Of a DNA stretch of 60,000 nucleotides, positions 1 through 11,189 are shown in pieces. The notes beneath the pieces were generated by a model. That model was not told where the DNA came from. It saw nothing but the letters and a program-made list of their open reading frames with translations, and searched no databases. Made by a program: the position numbers and the translations under genes. The DNA lies in assembly GCA_903813345.2 (NCBI GenBank), contig CAIIXF020000004.1:13292196-13352195 (forward strand), written 5' to 3'. Numbering within the stretch: the stretch's first letter is position 1; the number at the start of each line of letters is the position of its first letter. The DNA comes from Owenia fusiformis (taxonomy: Eukaryota > Annelida > Polychaeta > Sabellida > Oweniidae).

Positions 1-460
1 TTAAAACAGCTGATTGGTGACGTTTAATATTGGTGTAATAAAAGGGAGGTAAATGATGCGTTATTTTAGTCCCTAATTTGGTACACTATATCGCCAATGC
101 AATAGATACAATCAAAGGGAGCTTCTGTTGTATGTGGCAATATTAACTTAGTACATCTCACACAACATCATTTCAATATAAGAGATCAAATAATCAAGGT
201 ACCAAGCAACAGCAACGAATATCCAGACAATCAGGTTCACTCTTGTACAACATCCATGATAACATTGCACACAGAATGTTGAGAAAACATCGCATACAAA
301 ACAAGTGTGTATTGTAAATCTGAAAGGTGCGTCGGTGGCACATTCTCAATCCAAGACTTTCAGTATCAATAATAGGGAGGCTGAATTCGTTTAGCAGTTT
401 ATTAAGTCCCAAATGCAGTTAGTAACTCGTGTCCATTCCTTCTGTACACTTGCCGGATTA
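1..460. other. unassigned AT-rich sequence
   Basis: No gene recognised. A 72-codon open frame on the minus strand (194-412) has no recognisable domain and no supporting splice or promoter context, so it is not called. Confidence 0.5.
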
Positions 461-543
461 GCCTTGCCCAAGGTATTTTTTTACTTATCTGATCTTGCAT
501 TATAGAAATCAAGATAAGTGAAAGAGACTGACTTGGGCAAGGC
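461..543. repeat. 83 bp fold-back miniature element
   Basis: The ends GCCTTGCCCAAG (461-472) and CTTGGGCAAGGC (532-543) are perfect reverse complements, with a second inverted pair (ACTTATCT / AGATAAGT) inside. The flanks both carry TTGCCGGA. This looks like a very short MITE or a palindromic remnant; no superfamily can be named. Confidence 0.55.
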
Positions 544-983
544 TATTGCCGGATGCAAGCCAGACAAATTAAAATACTACGTTATGTTGTAACTATAGGA
601 TTAGAGGACATTCTAAGTGGACGAATATTTTGGAAACTGGCTGATATTTAATATATCAAATGACATCATGATGCCGAAGTCATGTAATTTTCCCCTAATT
701 TAAAATATTAATTAATATCTTATCGTGTTTTCCAAGATAAAACTGTTCTCCTTCTTCGTACGCTTGAATACTAAAATATACGAATTGAAGTGACCTCTTT
801 TAAAATCAAATATAAAGTAAAATATAAATCCAGTGTTGAAAGAATCATCATTACAATGATAGCATATTCACCAGCGACATCTTTGAAAGTAAACCGAGCA
901 ATTAATACACAGTAGCGACATCTATGAATTCTCAAAATCACCTCAGAATCAAATCCAAGTGTCCAGGTTTGTTCTCGGATATA

Positions 984-1980
984 CAGGGTGGTCCAAAAAA
1001 AGTGAACCCCTGCAACAGGCTATATTTTTCTTAATACATGCATGAATTGGCTCATATTATCACATGTTGTAGAGAAAGGTCTAAAATTTTGGTTGATGCC
1101 ATAATTTATTCTCAGTCTTAAATTTTAAAGAAATTACAAGCGTTTAACAAACATGCCTGGAAATTAGATATTGTACAAACTTTTACAAATGTGATTCACG
1201 GAAATTGTTGAAACACATTGGATGATTTTAAACAGCTTTCAGTTAGAGATACAAGTTTAAAACCCTACCATATGACAAAACGGACACTATTCAAGCAGAA
1301 AACACATTTCACACTTTCATTGATCATTTTGAAGCATTTTAAACTGTTCAACAGTTCAGGGGTATGTTACCTACACCAACGGTTAGAGGGGGGCCTCTTA
1401 TGGAAGGAAGTTGCCCCCTGTGAACAGGAATCTGATAACTCCTTCATCAAATATCTTTAAAAAATCAAAAGAAAATTCAATATTCAATGTTTTGAGCCAT
1501 ATATCATTAGAATTGGTCCATGATTTATGAAGATATTGACATTTCAAGATCATATGGGGGTATGTTCATGATTTCACTGGAAAATGTTTTCGTCTGTGGA
1601 AGCTTAGCACATCTCTTTGGATCACAATAACTTTGCAACTAACAAATGTAGAATGCTAGTTTTTAGCCATAATGTGCAGGATTTGAAATTGAACAAAGTC
1701 AGAAAATATTAGTTCTTTAAGACTGCAGCTTAGAAATTTCTCATGGGAAAGGTGTTAAAGGGTTGAAGAATCGCGGATATTGAAAATCACAATTTGTCCA
1801 TTTTCAGTAATGTTTGGTTAGAGCTTATAATTTCTGCAAATTTCAAGACTAAGAAAAATGTATGGTACCAACATAAATTTTAGACCTTCCTCTACAACAT
1901 GTGAAAATAAAAAAGAATTCCTGCAAGTAATAAGGAAAATATGGCCAGTTGCAGGGGTTCACTTTTTTTGGACCACCCTG
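984..1980. mobile_element. Tc1/mariner-like non-autonomous element, 997 bp
   Basis: Terminal inverted repeats begin CAGGGTGGTCCAAAAAAAGT at both ends. They are perfect for about 33 bases, and imperfect similarity continues inward (for example TAGAGAAAGGTCTAAAAT near 1070 against its inverse near 1880). TA dinucleotides flank both ends (982-983 and 1981-1982), the target duplication expected of the IS630/Tc1/mariner superfamily. No transposase ORF is visible inside; the longest open frame (1218-1460, 80 codons) resembles nothing. Boundaries are well supported, family inferred. Confidence 0.85.
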
Positions 1981-2364
1981 TACATGTATCCATGTCCTAC
2001 CACAATAATACAATAATAGTCAACAGGCTTAAAAGGTGACGCATATCGTTTAGCAAATCGAACGCTCGTTTCTGGTGTTGCTCACCATTTAGTATAAAAG
2101 GCTCGATCCCGGAATAATACTCAAGGGTTCAAAGGCTCGAGGTCGTTGTGTCAACACCTCTAACTTTTATAGAACATTGGTACAGTAGATCGTCACACAT
2201 TTATAAAAGGGAGATTTTCATTTTATACGGGAAGCTTATCGGAACCCTTTAAGCTTACATTGGGGGAAATAGTGGATTTGAAAACTAGAGCAGGTTATAT
2301 GCACAATTATCGTATGATCTGTAAAATGAAGCTCTCTGATTGGTCAGTTCTTGTGCTGTAAAAA

Positions 2365-2457
2365 TCTGTATTGCTACTGAGATTGTCCACGTTGATCATC
2401 TCCGTCGCAATACAGAAAATATTGGTACGGAGGGAACAATCTCAGTAGCAATACAGA
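2365..2457. repeat. hairpin with 22 bp perfect arms
   Basis: TCTGTATTGCTACTGAGATTGT-type arm at 2365-2386 is repeated as its exact reverse complement at 2436-2457. It shares the CTGTATTG word with the adjacent hairpin at 2487-2602, so the two look related. Confidence 0.6.
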
Positions 2458-2486
2458 GGATCACACGATAAAAACGTTATTTAATT

Positions 2487-2602
2487 ATTTGAAGTGCAAT
2501 ACAGGATATATTCTGTCTCGATATTCTGTATTGGCACTCGACTTCGTCTGGCACCAAAACAGTATTTCTCGAGCAGAATATATCCTGTATTGCACTTCAA
2601 AT
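2487..2602. repeat. hairpin with 29 bp perfect arms
   Basis: The left arm (2487-2515, beginning ATTTGAAGTGCAATACAGGA) and right arm (2574-2602) are exact reverse complements around a 58 base loop. The perfect match suggests a recent origin or pairing-dependent conversion. Confidence 0.7.
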
Positions 2603-2636
2603 CATTCAATAACTTATAATATCAGTATGCTATGGT

Positions 2637-2756
2637 ACACTCCCCTTTATAACTTTGGCAACCGGTATTGTTCATTGAATATCATATCAAAGTATGTTGC
2701 TGCGTTGATTCAAAGGGAGATTTTGGTTGCCAGACTTTTCACTCTACTATACCTGA
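2637..2756. repeat. short inverted-repeat element, about 120 bp
   Basis: Left end ACACTCCCCTTTATAACTTT-GGCAACC and right end GGTTGCCAGACTTTTCACTC are imperfect inverted repeats. They resemble the termini of the 3053-6142 element (ACACTC...CCATAAGTTTGGCAAC), so this may be a short relative. Confidence 0.4.
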
Positions 2757-3208
2757 CACCTAGAAATGCATAAGATACTTTGTTTGTCTAAATGAATTGT
2801 TTAATATATTTTTGAAAGTATCTTATTAACATCTAAGAGTAATCCAATAAACCATTAATAAGGAACAGACAAATAAAAGCAAATAACATAATCATTACTA
2901 ATAAGCCAAATGGGTTGCTCATGAACACCAAATGCAAGGTATAGTAGAGTGTTTTGACAGAGAGTGTATTTTAAGGACGTTGGTGACATCGCCTATATAC
3001 TACAGGCATATTGCATTTTAAATAGAGGCAACAGTGGCGATGGCTGTTAAAAATCTACACTCTCCTCCATAAGTTTGGCAACCTTAGCTCCCCCATTGTA
3101 CAACGTGTTAAAGCCTTTTTACATTTGAATTTTTACTTTCTAAACCTGTGATGAATGCTTATACTATTGATGGACACGTAATTTGACTTTATTTCCAATA
3201 CCTTCAAA

Positions 3209-3664
3209 TTTTTCAATTTTTTCGTCAATTGCACATTAAAATAAAGGTCAATTATTTATGATTTTGATGAATTTTTGAAAATCGACATTCTCATGTTAAC
3301 CAATGGGAAATGATAGGTTTGCCGCAAGTCATGTGACAGAATATCCATCCATCTGAGACCTTGCAAAAATACGAGTTAGGTAGGCAATTGAATTTGCTAA
3401 CTTTATTTAACAAAGATACGTTTACAAAAGTTCGGCTTTAAAGTCAAAATTGTTTTTCAAAAAACCTCTGCCATTGAAATAATACAGGAGGCGAAAATGA
3501 TTTTCAAAAATGACTTTGAAGCTCTGTAACTTCAGTATTCATCAGGTAAACACCCCGAAAACCCACCATTTGCTATTGGTTTACATGGGAATGACGATTT
3601 TCAAAAATTCATCAAATTTTTCATCAATTTTAGAACTATCATAATTGAGGAAAAAATGGAAAAA
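3209..3664. mobile_element. fold-back insertion nested in the 3.1 kb element
   Basis: The right arm reads CCAATACCTCCAAAGGTCC in inverse orientation, while the left arm has about 455 extra bases between CCAATACCT and AGGTCCACGTGC. The insert itself is a fold-back: GATGAATTTTTGAAAATCG near 3268 is inverted near 3596. Exact edges may be off by a few bases. Confidence 0.5.
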
Positions 3665-3754
3665 GGTCCACGTGCAGTATGGCAAGTGATTAAGACGGTC
3701 ATTATCTTTCATCATGAGTACTTTCTGGGCATAAATGCAGTGTTTTTTATTAAA

Positions 3755-4447
3755 GATTCTCGCAGTCTTATCCAATAAGCGTTTGCGAGTGTGTCGGCTC
3801 ACGTATAAAAGGCGAATCCAACTCAAACCCATGCAGGGGTGTATGAGGTACTCGAATAGGAAAGAGCTCGTGAAATCTGAATTTATATGCACATGGTCAA
3901 TGTTTACACATGTTTGGAGTTATTGAAGAAAATGTGATATGGGTGTGGTTCCGAATTTGAAGTCATTGCTGGAAAATATGATTTTAATACGTGAAATTCT
4001 ATCTATAAATACAGCAATAAAAATAACAGTACACATGAAGTACATGTATGATTGTGTTCAGAAATGTTTGAAACCCTTACGGAAAATTCTGTCTGCATTT
4101 TGTCACCATTGCTCTTTCTTCCCGCATTCTAGTGCTGTTTGAATGAATATATTAATTAATGTATTTCTCACTAAAATATATCACATTTTTTATAAACCAC
4201 AAAAATTTAGATCATAAAAAATTATTCAATACTTGAGTGAGCACGATATGCAAGGGTTACTAAGTTGACACAGTAAATGACCACTGATATTGTGTTAGTC
4301 CATGCACCCCTCACTTTCATAGTGAAGTGACTAATTGGTTTATGTTTACGTTTTAATGTGTTTTGGGTTCCTTGTTACAGCAAGGGGGGCAGTAAAGTAG
4401 ACTAACATGTTTGCATGGCAAGTTTTGATCGAATATGTGAGACACTT
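3755..4447. mobile_element. TTAA-flanked insertion nested in the 3.1 kb element
   Basis: The inverse arm (around 5890-5905) and a related copy near 18005-18025 both read TTTTTATTAAAACAATA without interruption. Here about 690 bases separate TATTAA (3749-3754) from TTAAAACAATATG (4447 on). The TTAA word appears at both edges and once in the empty copies, as for piggyBac-type insertion. No transposase is recognised; ORFs 3735-3926 and 3939-4142 have no known homology. Confidence 0.5.
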
Positions 4448-5184
4448 TAAAACAATATGTTTTCTTTCAAGGGAAGTCCCCATGACGATGAAAATATCAA
4501 TCGAACAATTCGAAAAATTATAAATAAGGACCCCACGTCAACAATTTTTCAAAATGTTGAACTTATTTGCTCAAAAGAGGATCTCCTTTTTCTGATTTTT
4601 ATTGCATGAAAACATTATTCAACAAGAGGTCTAAAACATCTTCAAAAGTAGAATGGTATTGAAAGCCTAGTTTTGAAGATATTAATCTTCATGACCAAAA
4701 TCATGCTGAAAAAATGGATAGCATTAGTTTTCCCTATGGGAAAATAACATAGGAAATGTGTTTTTTAAAGGTGCAACAATTAGTGCAGGGGGGCCATTCA
4801 ACGATCATCGACCAGTGTCAAAATATGTTTCAGTTTGGATATTTCATCAAGACTAACATATATTTTTATTATATACAAAGAAACCCCCTGGATGAACATT
4901 ATTTCAGCTGATATTCCTCTTGAAACGTGGTGAATCTTAAAAATCTATAAGTGGGACTCCCTTTATAGAAGCTTTGAACTGAATTTACACTTCTTAATGC
5001 TGAAATTGATAGTTTATCCATACATTTTAAGAAAATAGGTATGTCAAAGAAGATGTTAAGCCAAATGTTGACCTGGATAACTCAGAAAAAATAAAAAAAT
5101 TCAAATTTTCTCTCTACAGTCCTTGTTGCCCCTTTAACTTTATCGCATTTCAATACCCATCCCCTTTTAAGAAGTTTTTAATAT

Positions 5185-5750
5185 CACGCCCGGTGATCGT
5201 ACAAAAATGATGGAGTGGGAGATTAGGCGATTTCTGCAAGAAACTTCAACAAATTTCGAAGATTTATTTTTTCAAGAGAAGATTTACAACTGAATTGACA
5301 AATGAACAGGCGCAGTGCATGGCAAAATATGTTAGGTCATCTAGTATTTTTTTGAACTGATACCTTTCTAAGATATGAGATCTATTAAAATAAGCGCATC
5401 ATCACCAACGTGCAAAAGTCAATGTTTTTGCTATAAATCGGGCAACAATGGTCTACACGACCTGTAATAAATAGGTATAAGGGACATTATTATCACAATA
5501 CTTATGACATTGCTTACTTTTTTAAGTTAGTTTCCATGCGTTATACAAAAAAATAATCGAAATAAATTAATTTTGGATTAAAATTACTAGATGACCTAAC
5601 ATATTTTGTCATGCACTGCGCCTATTCATTTGGCAATCCAGTCGTCAATTTTCTCTTGAAAAAATAAAACTTCCAAATTTGTTGAGTTTTCTTGCAGAAA
5701 TCACCAAATCCCCCCCCCCCTCCATCATTTTTGTACGATCACCGGGCGTG
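5185..5750. mobile_element. MITE-like element with about 160 bp inverted repeats
   Basis: The ends CACGCCCGGTGATCGTACAA (5185) and its exact inverse (to 5750) open long inverted repeats that extend to about 5345 and 5588 (both contain GACCTAACATATTTTG-type sequence in opposite orientation). AATAT flanks both ends (5180-5184, 5751-5755), suggesting a 5 bp target duplication. Non-autonomous; family unassigned. Confidence 0.65.
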
Positions 5751-6142
5751 AATATAGTGTAGAAGAAACTCTTGAAAATAAGCCTTACATTTTTAAAAAA
5801 GTGACAAGGTTGGGTCCTAATCCATAAAGTTTCAGGGAGTGGGATTAATATTTTACTATCATGGGGACGTCACTTTAAAGAAAACTTATTGTTTTAATAA
5901 AAACCACTGTATTTTTACCCAGAAAATACTCATGGTGAAAGATATGACCGTCTGACTTGCCATACTGCACGTGGACCTTTGGAGGTATTGGAAATAAAGT
6001 CAAGTTATGTTTCCATCAATATTATACATAATTTCATCGCAGGTTAAGTAAATAAAAAATCAAACGTAAAGAGGCTTTAACACGTAGTTCAATGGGGGGG
6101 GGGGCTAATGTTGCCAAACTTATGGAGGGGAGTGTATGTAGC

Positions 6143-6930
6143 CCCTCCTTCCTGAATATATCGTAAATGAGACTTTACATTCTAAGTTGCCCTAAGGGAC
6201 CTTGGGTGTAGTCTTACACGGACATACCTAGTTTTCTATTCTCATCTTAAATATATAGGTATCTATAGATACCTTAAATATATAGGTATATATAGATGTC
6301 TGAAATAATCATACGTTGTTTATTATTGATATCAGATGGTAATTATAAATTCAAACATAGCTGGGTAAGGTGTGTCCGATTCCAATCCGAACACAGTATT
6401 TCACGTGAAATAATCAATAAAGCATTCGTTTTATGTCATCGTCGATGGCAAGGGAGCTGAACTCACTGAGTTAAATTGATGCTTTGCCAATTTTACCCTT
6501 GCAAATAATTTCATCGAAAATATGTTCTTTTGGAGATCTTATATCTTTTAAGTGACACGAAAGAACATATTTTGCAATGTGTGAAAATAATTTTAGCCCA
6601 ATGGCCAAGACTCAATGCATTTTGCAATTACCATACCTTTCGGTCGTTGTTTCCTAAAATTAACACTCAATGCATTAGTGACTATTATATAAAGTACTGT
6701 GTTTTTTACAGGATGTTTTCAATAGTTGGTTTAAGAGCTTTGGCTGTCAGGAGAAAGTACGTGATCAGAGGCCATAGTATTTTGCCAGCATTCGTTCCTT
6801 TTATTCAACACCAAATTCCGAACATTATTTTCTTACAGGGAGTTTGGATTCAACACATTTAGCGTTCAGTCACACTGTAAATATGCGACTTTGACAGCAA
6901 ACCAGTATACCGTGTTGTTGTTTTATGTTT
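6143..6930. other. unassigned sequence left of the LINE
   Basis: No gene recognised. It contains AAATATATAGGTAT repeats around 6248-6296. A 110-codon plus-strand frame (6530-6862) has no recognisable motifs; it might be LINE 5' sequence or chance. Confidence 0.4.
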
Positions 6931-7633
6931 TTGTTTTGTTTTCGTAATAGAAAATGGCCCTTACTCTGTATATAATTTATGTTGATAAACTTAGCTGCCA
7001 TCTTTTGTTTTGTAATGAAGCTCTTGGATCAAAAGCATTGAAATGGTAGTTTTAAATTTGTAGGATTGCCCCAGACTGTTAACAACTATATTGCATAGCT
7101 TTGTAAAGGATTTTTGAGTCAAAAGCATTGAAATGGTAGTCTTTCTATTTTTTATTTGGTTTTCAATTGGCAGGTTTGCTAATCATAGTGTTGCCTTACT
7201 CTGTATATAATTGAGAATGATAAATTCCACTCCCATGTTTTGTTTTTCCAATAGACCATTTCTAAATCCAATATTGGATTATACTTTATTCTATTTATTT
7301 ATTTAATTGCTGATCATCCAAACAAGACTTGTGTAGAATATATTGTTTGATTATTAATGAACAATATCTAAAATGTACATATTTTCCACTTTGGAAATGC
7401 ATATATATCATCTTGTGACCAGCATGTAACACTCAAGCTTTGTGCTGGTTCCTGAATTTCTCATTATTTTGCAACTTTTATTAAATTACATGCAGAGTAC
7501 CAAATTACTACTGCACCCATGTCTCTTTCTTTCTTGCAATTATCAACGTGCAAGAAAATTCACAATATTAAAGGGGGTCTGCTTGTGTGTATAATGCTTC
7601 TGTTTTTGGATACTGGATGATTTAAATGTACAT
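6930..7633 (+). repeat. probable LINE 5' region with internal duplications
   Basis: TCAAAAGCATTGAAATGGTAGT occurs near 7028 and again near 7119, and TTACTCTGTATATAATT near 6960 and 7196. Such tandem sequence directly upstream of an intact LINE ORF fits a repeated 5' untranslated region. The 5' end of the element and its target duplication were not found. Confidence 0.4.
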
Positions 7634-10600
7634 GTGTCATGCCCCTGGACTGAATTCCCATTCTTTTCAATCATAGACAATAGTGAATTTATTGATTCTG
7701 TTCCAAATGGTGCTTCAATGAATAATTTTGAAAATAAAATATTCAATCCACTTGATATGAAAGTTGACGATCCTGATGCCCCAGACTTTGATCAAACTAC
7801 AAAAGACTTCATGGCAAAAAGTGAATATGTAACACTTTCTAATTTTAACGACAATCTCAATTCTAAGAATAATATAGATATGTCAATCATCCATTGTAAT
7901 ATTCGCAGTTTGCCATCAAATCATTGGAAGTTGACAAATCTTTTGGCATCAATCGATAAGAGAATCTCTATTATTGCACTATCCGAAACATGGTTATACA
8001 AAGATCAAGAGGCTACTTTTTCTCAGTTTATGAATTACAAAGGATATTTTAAATCTCGTACTTCCAGAGGTGGAGGGGCTGGTCTCTTTATTCATAGTTC
8101 ACTTAAAACTAAAGAAAGAACTGACCTTATATTCAATAATGAAAATTGTGATGTCATAACTATAGAAATTATTGTAGAGCATGGGAAGAATATTTTAGTC
8201 ACTAGTATTTACAAACCACCTAATGTCGATGTTGAAGAATTCAACAATGATCTTGATGTTTATTTGTCACATATTTCAAGAGAAAATAACAAATTAAATT
8301 ACATTGCTGGAGATTTTAACATTGATCTCTTTAAATCATTTGAACATGATCTTACAGAAAGTTTCTATAACACTATGACTGCGTATAACCTCTTGCCCGT
8401 GATTTATAAAGCAACTAGAGTGACTTCTACATCTGCTACTTCAATAGATAATATTTTCACCAACGATCCAAAGATTGACTTATGTGGTATAATTTATAAT
8501 GATATTTCAGATCACTTTCCAATTTTTGCTATTTCTGATAAACCTATCAACAAAACTAAGTTTATAAAAAAATCAATTAGAAGATACACAAAAGAAAATA
8601 TTCTAAAGTTCAAAGAAATAACTTCACATGAAACTTGGGATAATATTACTGAACTCACTGATACAAACGAATCTTATGATAAATTTGAGGATAAGTTGTC
8701 AAGTATCTATAATGAATGTTTCCCATTAAAACAAGTTACAATTAAATTATATAACAATAACCAGAAGCCATGGATAACATCGGCAATACTTAAATCAATT
8801 AGAAATAAAAGCAAGCTCTATAAAAAATATCTTAGAAATCCAAATGATCAAAACAAAAACCAATACAAATCCTTTGCAAATCAGTTAAAAACCATCATAA
8901 AATTGTCTGAAAAACAGTATTATAATAACAAATTTGAACATAATCAGGGCAATATTAAGGCAAATTGGCAAATAATAAATGATATACTTCAAAGGAAAAA
9001 TAAAAATAACAATATTTCAGATACTTTCCTTCAAAATAATGTTGAAATAACAAATAAACAGGAAATAGCTAATCAATTTAATAATTTTTTTGTAAACGTT
9101 GGAGAAAAACTAGCAGCAAAAATACCAAAATCAAATAAAAACTCTTTAGACTTTATGCAAACAATAGGGAGACAAGCCGCCACTCTTTTCTTAGATCCAG
9201 TTGAAGTCAATGAATTGAATAAAATAATAAAAAATTTAAAACCTTCTGCAGCGGGACACGATGACCTTAAACCTTTTATCATTAAAGAATGCGGATCATT
9301 ATTTCACCGTCCTCTTTTACATATTTTTAATCTATCTCTCACAAGCGGAATTTTCCCAGATCGACTTAAAATAGCAAAGGTTATTCCTATATATAAAAAA
9401 GATGACGCACATTTTTTCACAAATTATCGCCCAATATCAGTTTTACCCGTGTTTTCTAAGATTCTGGAAAAGATTATGCACAGTAGAATTACTACATTCA
9501 TAGATACAATTGACATTCTGTACATTAACCAATTTGGATTTAGGGAAAAAAGATCTACTTCCATGGCTGTCTTGACTTTTATTGAAAAGATTAGAAAAGC
9601 AATTGATGATGGTGAATTTACAATAGGACTATTTCTTGACTTTTCCAAAGCCTTTGATACAATTGATCACAACATTCTATTTAGTAAACTTGAATTTTAT
9701 GGCATTCGAGGAGTTGCGCTCAATTGGATTAAAAGTTATTTTACTCAAAGAATTCAGAAAACATCATACAAAGATACTTTATCAGAACCTGAATTGATCA
9801 CCTGCGGAATCCCCCAGGGTTCAATTCTCGGACCATTGTTTTTTATCCTATACATCAATGATATCTACCTTTCTTCTCGACGACTATTTTTTGTGCTTTT
9901 CGCAGATGATACCAATTTATTGATACAAGGGAAAGATCTAAGTGACCTTGCAGATATTCTCAATACTGAATTAAAACAAATAGAGGAATGGCTCATTACT
10001 AATAAATTATCCCTTAATGCTGACAAAACAAAATATATTATATTTACTTCAACTCAAAAAAGATATAATCCAAATGATATAAGCATTTTTCTAAATAAAA
10101 AGAAGCTTCAACAAGTTGATCACATAAATTTTCTAGGTATAACAATTGATCAGAACTTAAATTGGAAGCGCCATGTTACATCTGTTAGTGCAAAAATCTC
10201 TAGAACTATTGGTATTCTATATAGGGTTAAACATCTGTTGAATAATAAAGGATTCTTGAGCATCTATTACTCGCTTATATATTCTTATCTGATATACGGA
10301 AATGTTATTTGGGGTGAAGCGGGTAAAGGTATATTAAATTCACTACATCGTCTCCAGAAAAAGTTCACACGCATTGCAACAAATTCTGATTATCGAGCTC
10401 ATTCTCTTCCCTTATTCAAACAACTAAACATTCTAAATATATTTGACATAAACAAGCAATTGAAATGCCTTTTTATGTACAAATGGATTAATGAACTTGA
10501 TAATTATCAGAAAATTTTCCCAAACCTCTTTAAAACTATCCAGGAGAGACATAATTACAACACCCGAAACAAGTGTTCTTATGACAAGCCCAAAGTACGA

Positions 10601-10732
10601 ACAAATTATGGTAGAGCTATGTTGTCTTTCACTGCACCGATAATTTGGAATGAATTAACTGATGAAATGAAATCATCTGAAAGCATCTTCATTATGAAAA
10701 AAGAACTCAAAAAGTACCTTCTTAATCAATAG
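7634..10732 (+). CDS. LINE ORF2: endonuclease-reverse transcriptase (CR1/Jockey group)
   Basis: An uninterrupted frame of 1032 codons. It opens with GTG; the first in-frame ATG is at 7718 (codon 29), and an in-frame stop precedes it at 7592, so the true start is uncertain. The N-terminal half is an APE-type endonuclease: HCNIRSL (about 87-93), ALSETWL with the catalytic Glu at 118, GDFNID with Asp227 and Asn229, and SDHFPI with Asp293-His294. The reverse transcriptase follows: YRPISVLPVFSKILEK (about 598), LDFSKAFDTIDHNIL (about 668), GIPQGSILGPLFFILYIND (about 726) and the active site FADD at 756-759. The C-terminal region resembles the tail of the CR1/Jockey supergroup. It nicks target DNA and primes cDNA synthesis there. 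With all catalytic motifs and no stop or frameshift, it may be a recent or still competent copy. No ORF1 was recognised upstream. Clade assignment within the supergroup is by motif impression only. Confidence 0.93.
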   Translation: MSCPWTEFPFFSIIDNSEFIDSVPNGASMNNFENKIFNPLDMKVDDPDAPDFDQTTKDFMAKSEYVTLSNFNDNLNSKNNIDMSIIHCNIRSLPSNHWKLTNLLASIDKRISIIALSETWLYKDQEATFSQFMNYKGYFKSRTSRGGGAGLFIHSSLKTKERTDLIFNNENCDVITIEIIVEHGKNILVTSIYKPPNVDVEEFNNDLDVYLSHISRENNKLNYIAGDFNIDLFKSFEHDLTESFYNTMTAYNLLPVIYKATRVTSTSATSIDNIFTNDPKIDLCGIIYNDISDHFPIFAISDKPINKTKFIKKSIRRYTKENILKFKEITSHETWDNITELTDTNESYDKFEDKLSSIYNECFPLKQVTIKLYNNNQKPWITSAILKSIRNKSKLYKKYLRNPNDQNKNQYKSFANQLKTIIKLSEKQYYNNKFEHNQGNIKANWQIINDILQRKNKNNNISDTFLQNNVEITNKQEIANQFNNFFVNVGEKLAAKIPKSNKNSLDFMQTIGRQAATLFLDPVEVNELNKIIKNLKPSAAGHDDLKPFIIKECGSLFHRPLLHIFNLSLTSGIFPDRLKIAKVIPIYKKDDAHFFTNYRPISVLPVFSKILEKIMHSRITTFIDTIDILYINQFGFREKRSTSMAVLTFIEKIRKAIDDGEFTIGLFLDFSKAFDTIDHNILFSKLEFYGIRGVALNWIKSYFTQRIQKTSYKDTLSEPELITCGIPQGSILGPLFFILYINDIYLSSRRLFFVLFADDTNLLIQGKDLSDLADILNTELKQIEEWLITNKLSLNADKTKYIIFTSTQKRYNPNDISIFLNKKKLQQVDHINFLGITIDQNLNWKRHVTSVSAKISRTIGILYRVKHLLNNKGFLSIYYSLIYSYLIYGNVIWGEAGKGILNSLHRLQKKFTRIATNSDYRAHSLPLFKQLNILNIFDINKQLKCLFMYKWINELDNYQKIFPNLFKTIQERHNYNTRNKCSYDKPKVRTNYGRAMLSFTAPIIWNELTDEMKSSESIFIMKKELKKYLLNQ

Positions 10733-10966
10733 TATCATTCATAGTCTATGTTAGTTTTATAATGATTTGCGGGCTTAATATGACACACACTATTTAAGCA
10801 GAAACAAATAGTATGCATTATTGCACAAGCAGATCCCCCATCTGTTCATGTATTATTATAAAACACGGGAATATACACATTATGTGTCACCCGTTTATTG
10901 TAACCTATTGTAAAGATATGATTAAATAAGAATAAATAAAAAAAATAAAAATAAAAAAAAACATTT
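10733..10966 (+). repeat. LINE 3' untranslated region and A-rich tail
   Basis: About 200 bases after the stop codon lead to a microsatellite-like tail of AATAAA/AAAAT units (about 10920-10963), as in non-LTR elements that end in short repeats. The downstream target duplication was not identified. Confidence 0.55.
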
Positions 10967-11047
10967 AGCCGTAGTACCTATAGCTACAGATAAAAGATCA
11001 TTTTTGGTGTAAAAATCGAGGTGATCAGGGGTAATTTGGCTGAGTAA

Positions 11048-11187
11048 TGCCTGGGTCACATATGCTCCGATCCATCGGCCGGCGCCCGGCCGATTGAGTA
11101 TTTTGTTCAAAATTGAATACAACATTGAGCAAAAAACTCAATCGGCCGGGCGCCGTAGTGAAAATCGCAACAAATGTGACCAAGGCA
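11048..11187. mobile_element. 140 bp palindromic MITE (Harbinger-like family A)
   Basis: The ends TGCCTGGGTCACATATGCTC and its inverse GCAACAAATGTGACCAAGGCA enclose a GC-rich inner palindrome (CGGCCGGCGCCCGGCCGATT against AATCGGCCGGGCGCC). The element is flanked by TAA on the left and TTA on the right, which suggests a 3 bp TWA target as in PIF/Harbinger. Copies occur at 24897, 25270, 26240 and 27212. Confidence 0.75.
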
Positions 11188-11189
11188 TT

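Larger units (their letters stand above)
3053..6142. mobile_element. 3.1 kb inverted-repeat DNA element with nested insertions
   Basis: The outer ends are long inverted repeats: ACACTCTCCTCCATAAGTTT at about 3057 and its inverse at about 6115-6138. Arm similarity runs hundreds of bases inward (AACACGTAGTTCAATGGGGG near 6079 inverts AATGTACAACGTGTTAAAGCC-type sequence near 3100; GGTCCACGTGCAGTATGGCAAG at about 3665 inverts 5957-5978). The left arm is interrupted relative to the right arm by at least two later insertions (about 3209-3664 and 3755-4447), and a third element (5185-5750) sits in the middle. No transposase is recognisable; small ORFs inside are not supported. Confidence 0.6.
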
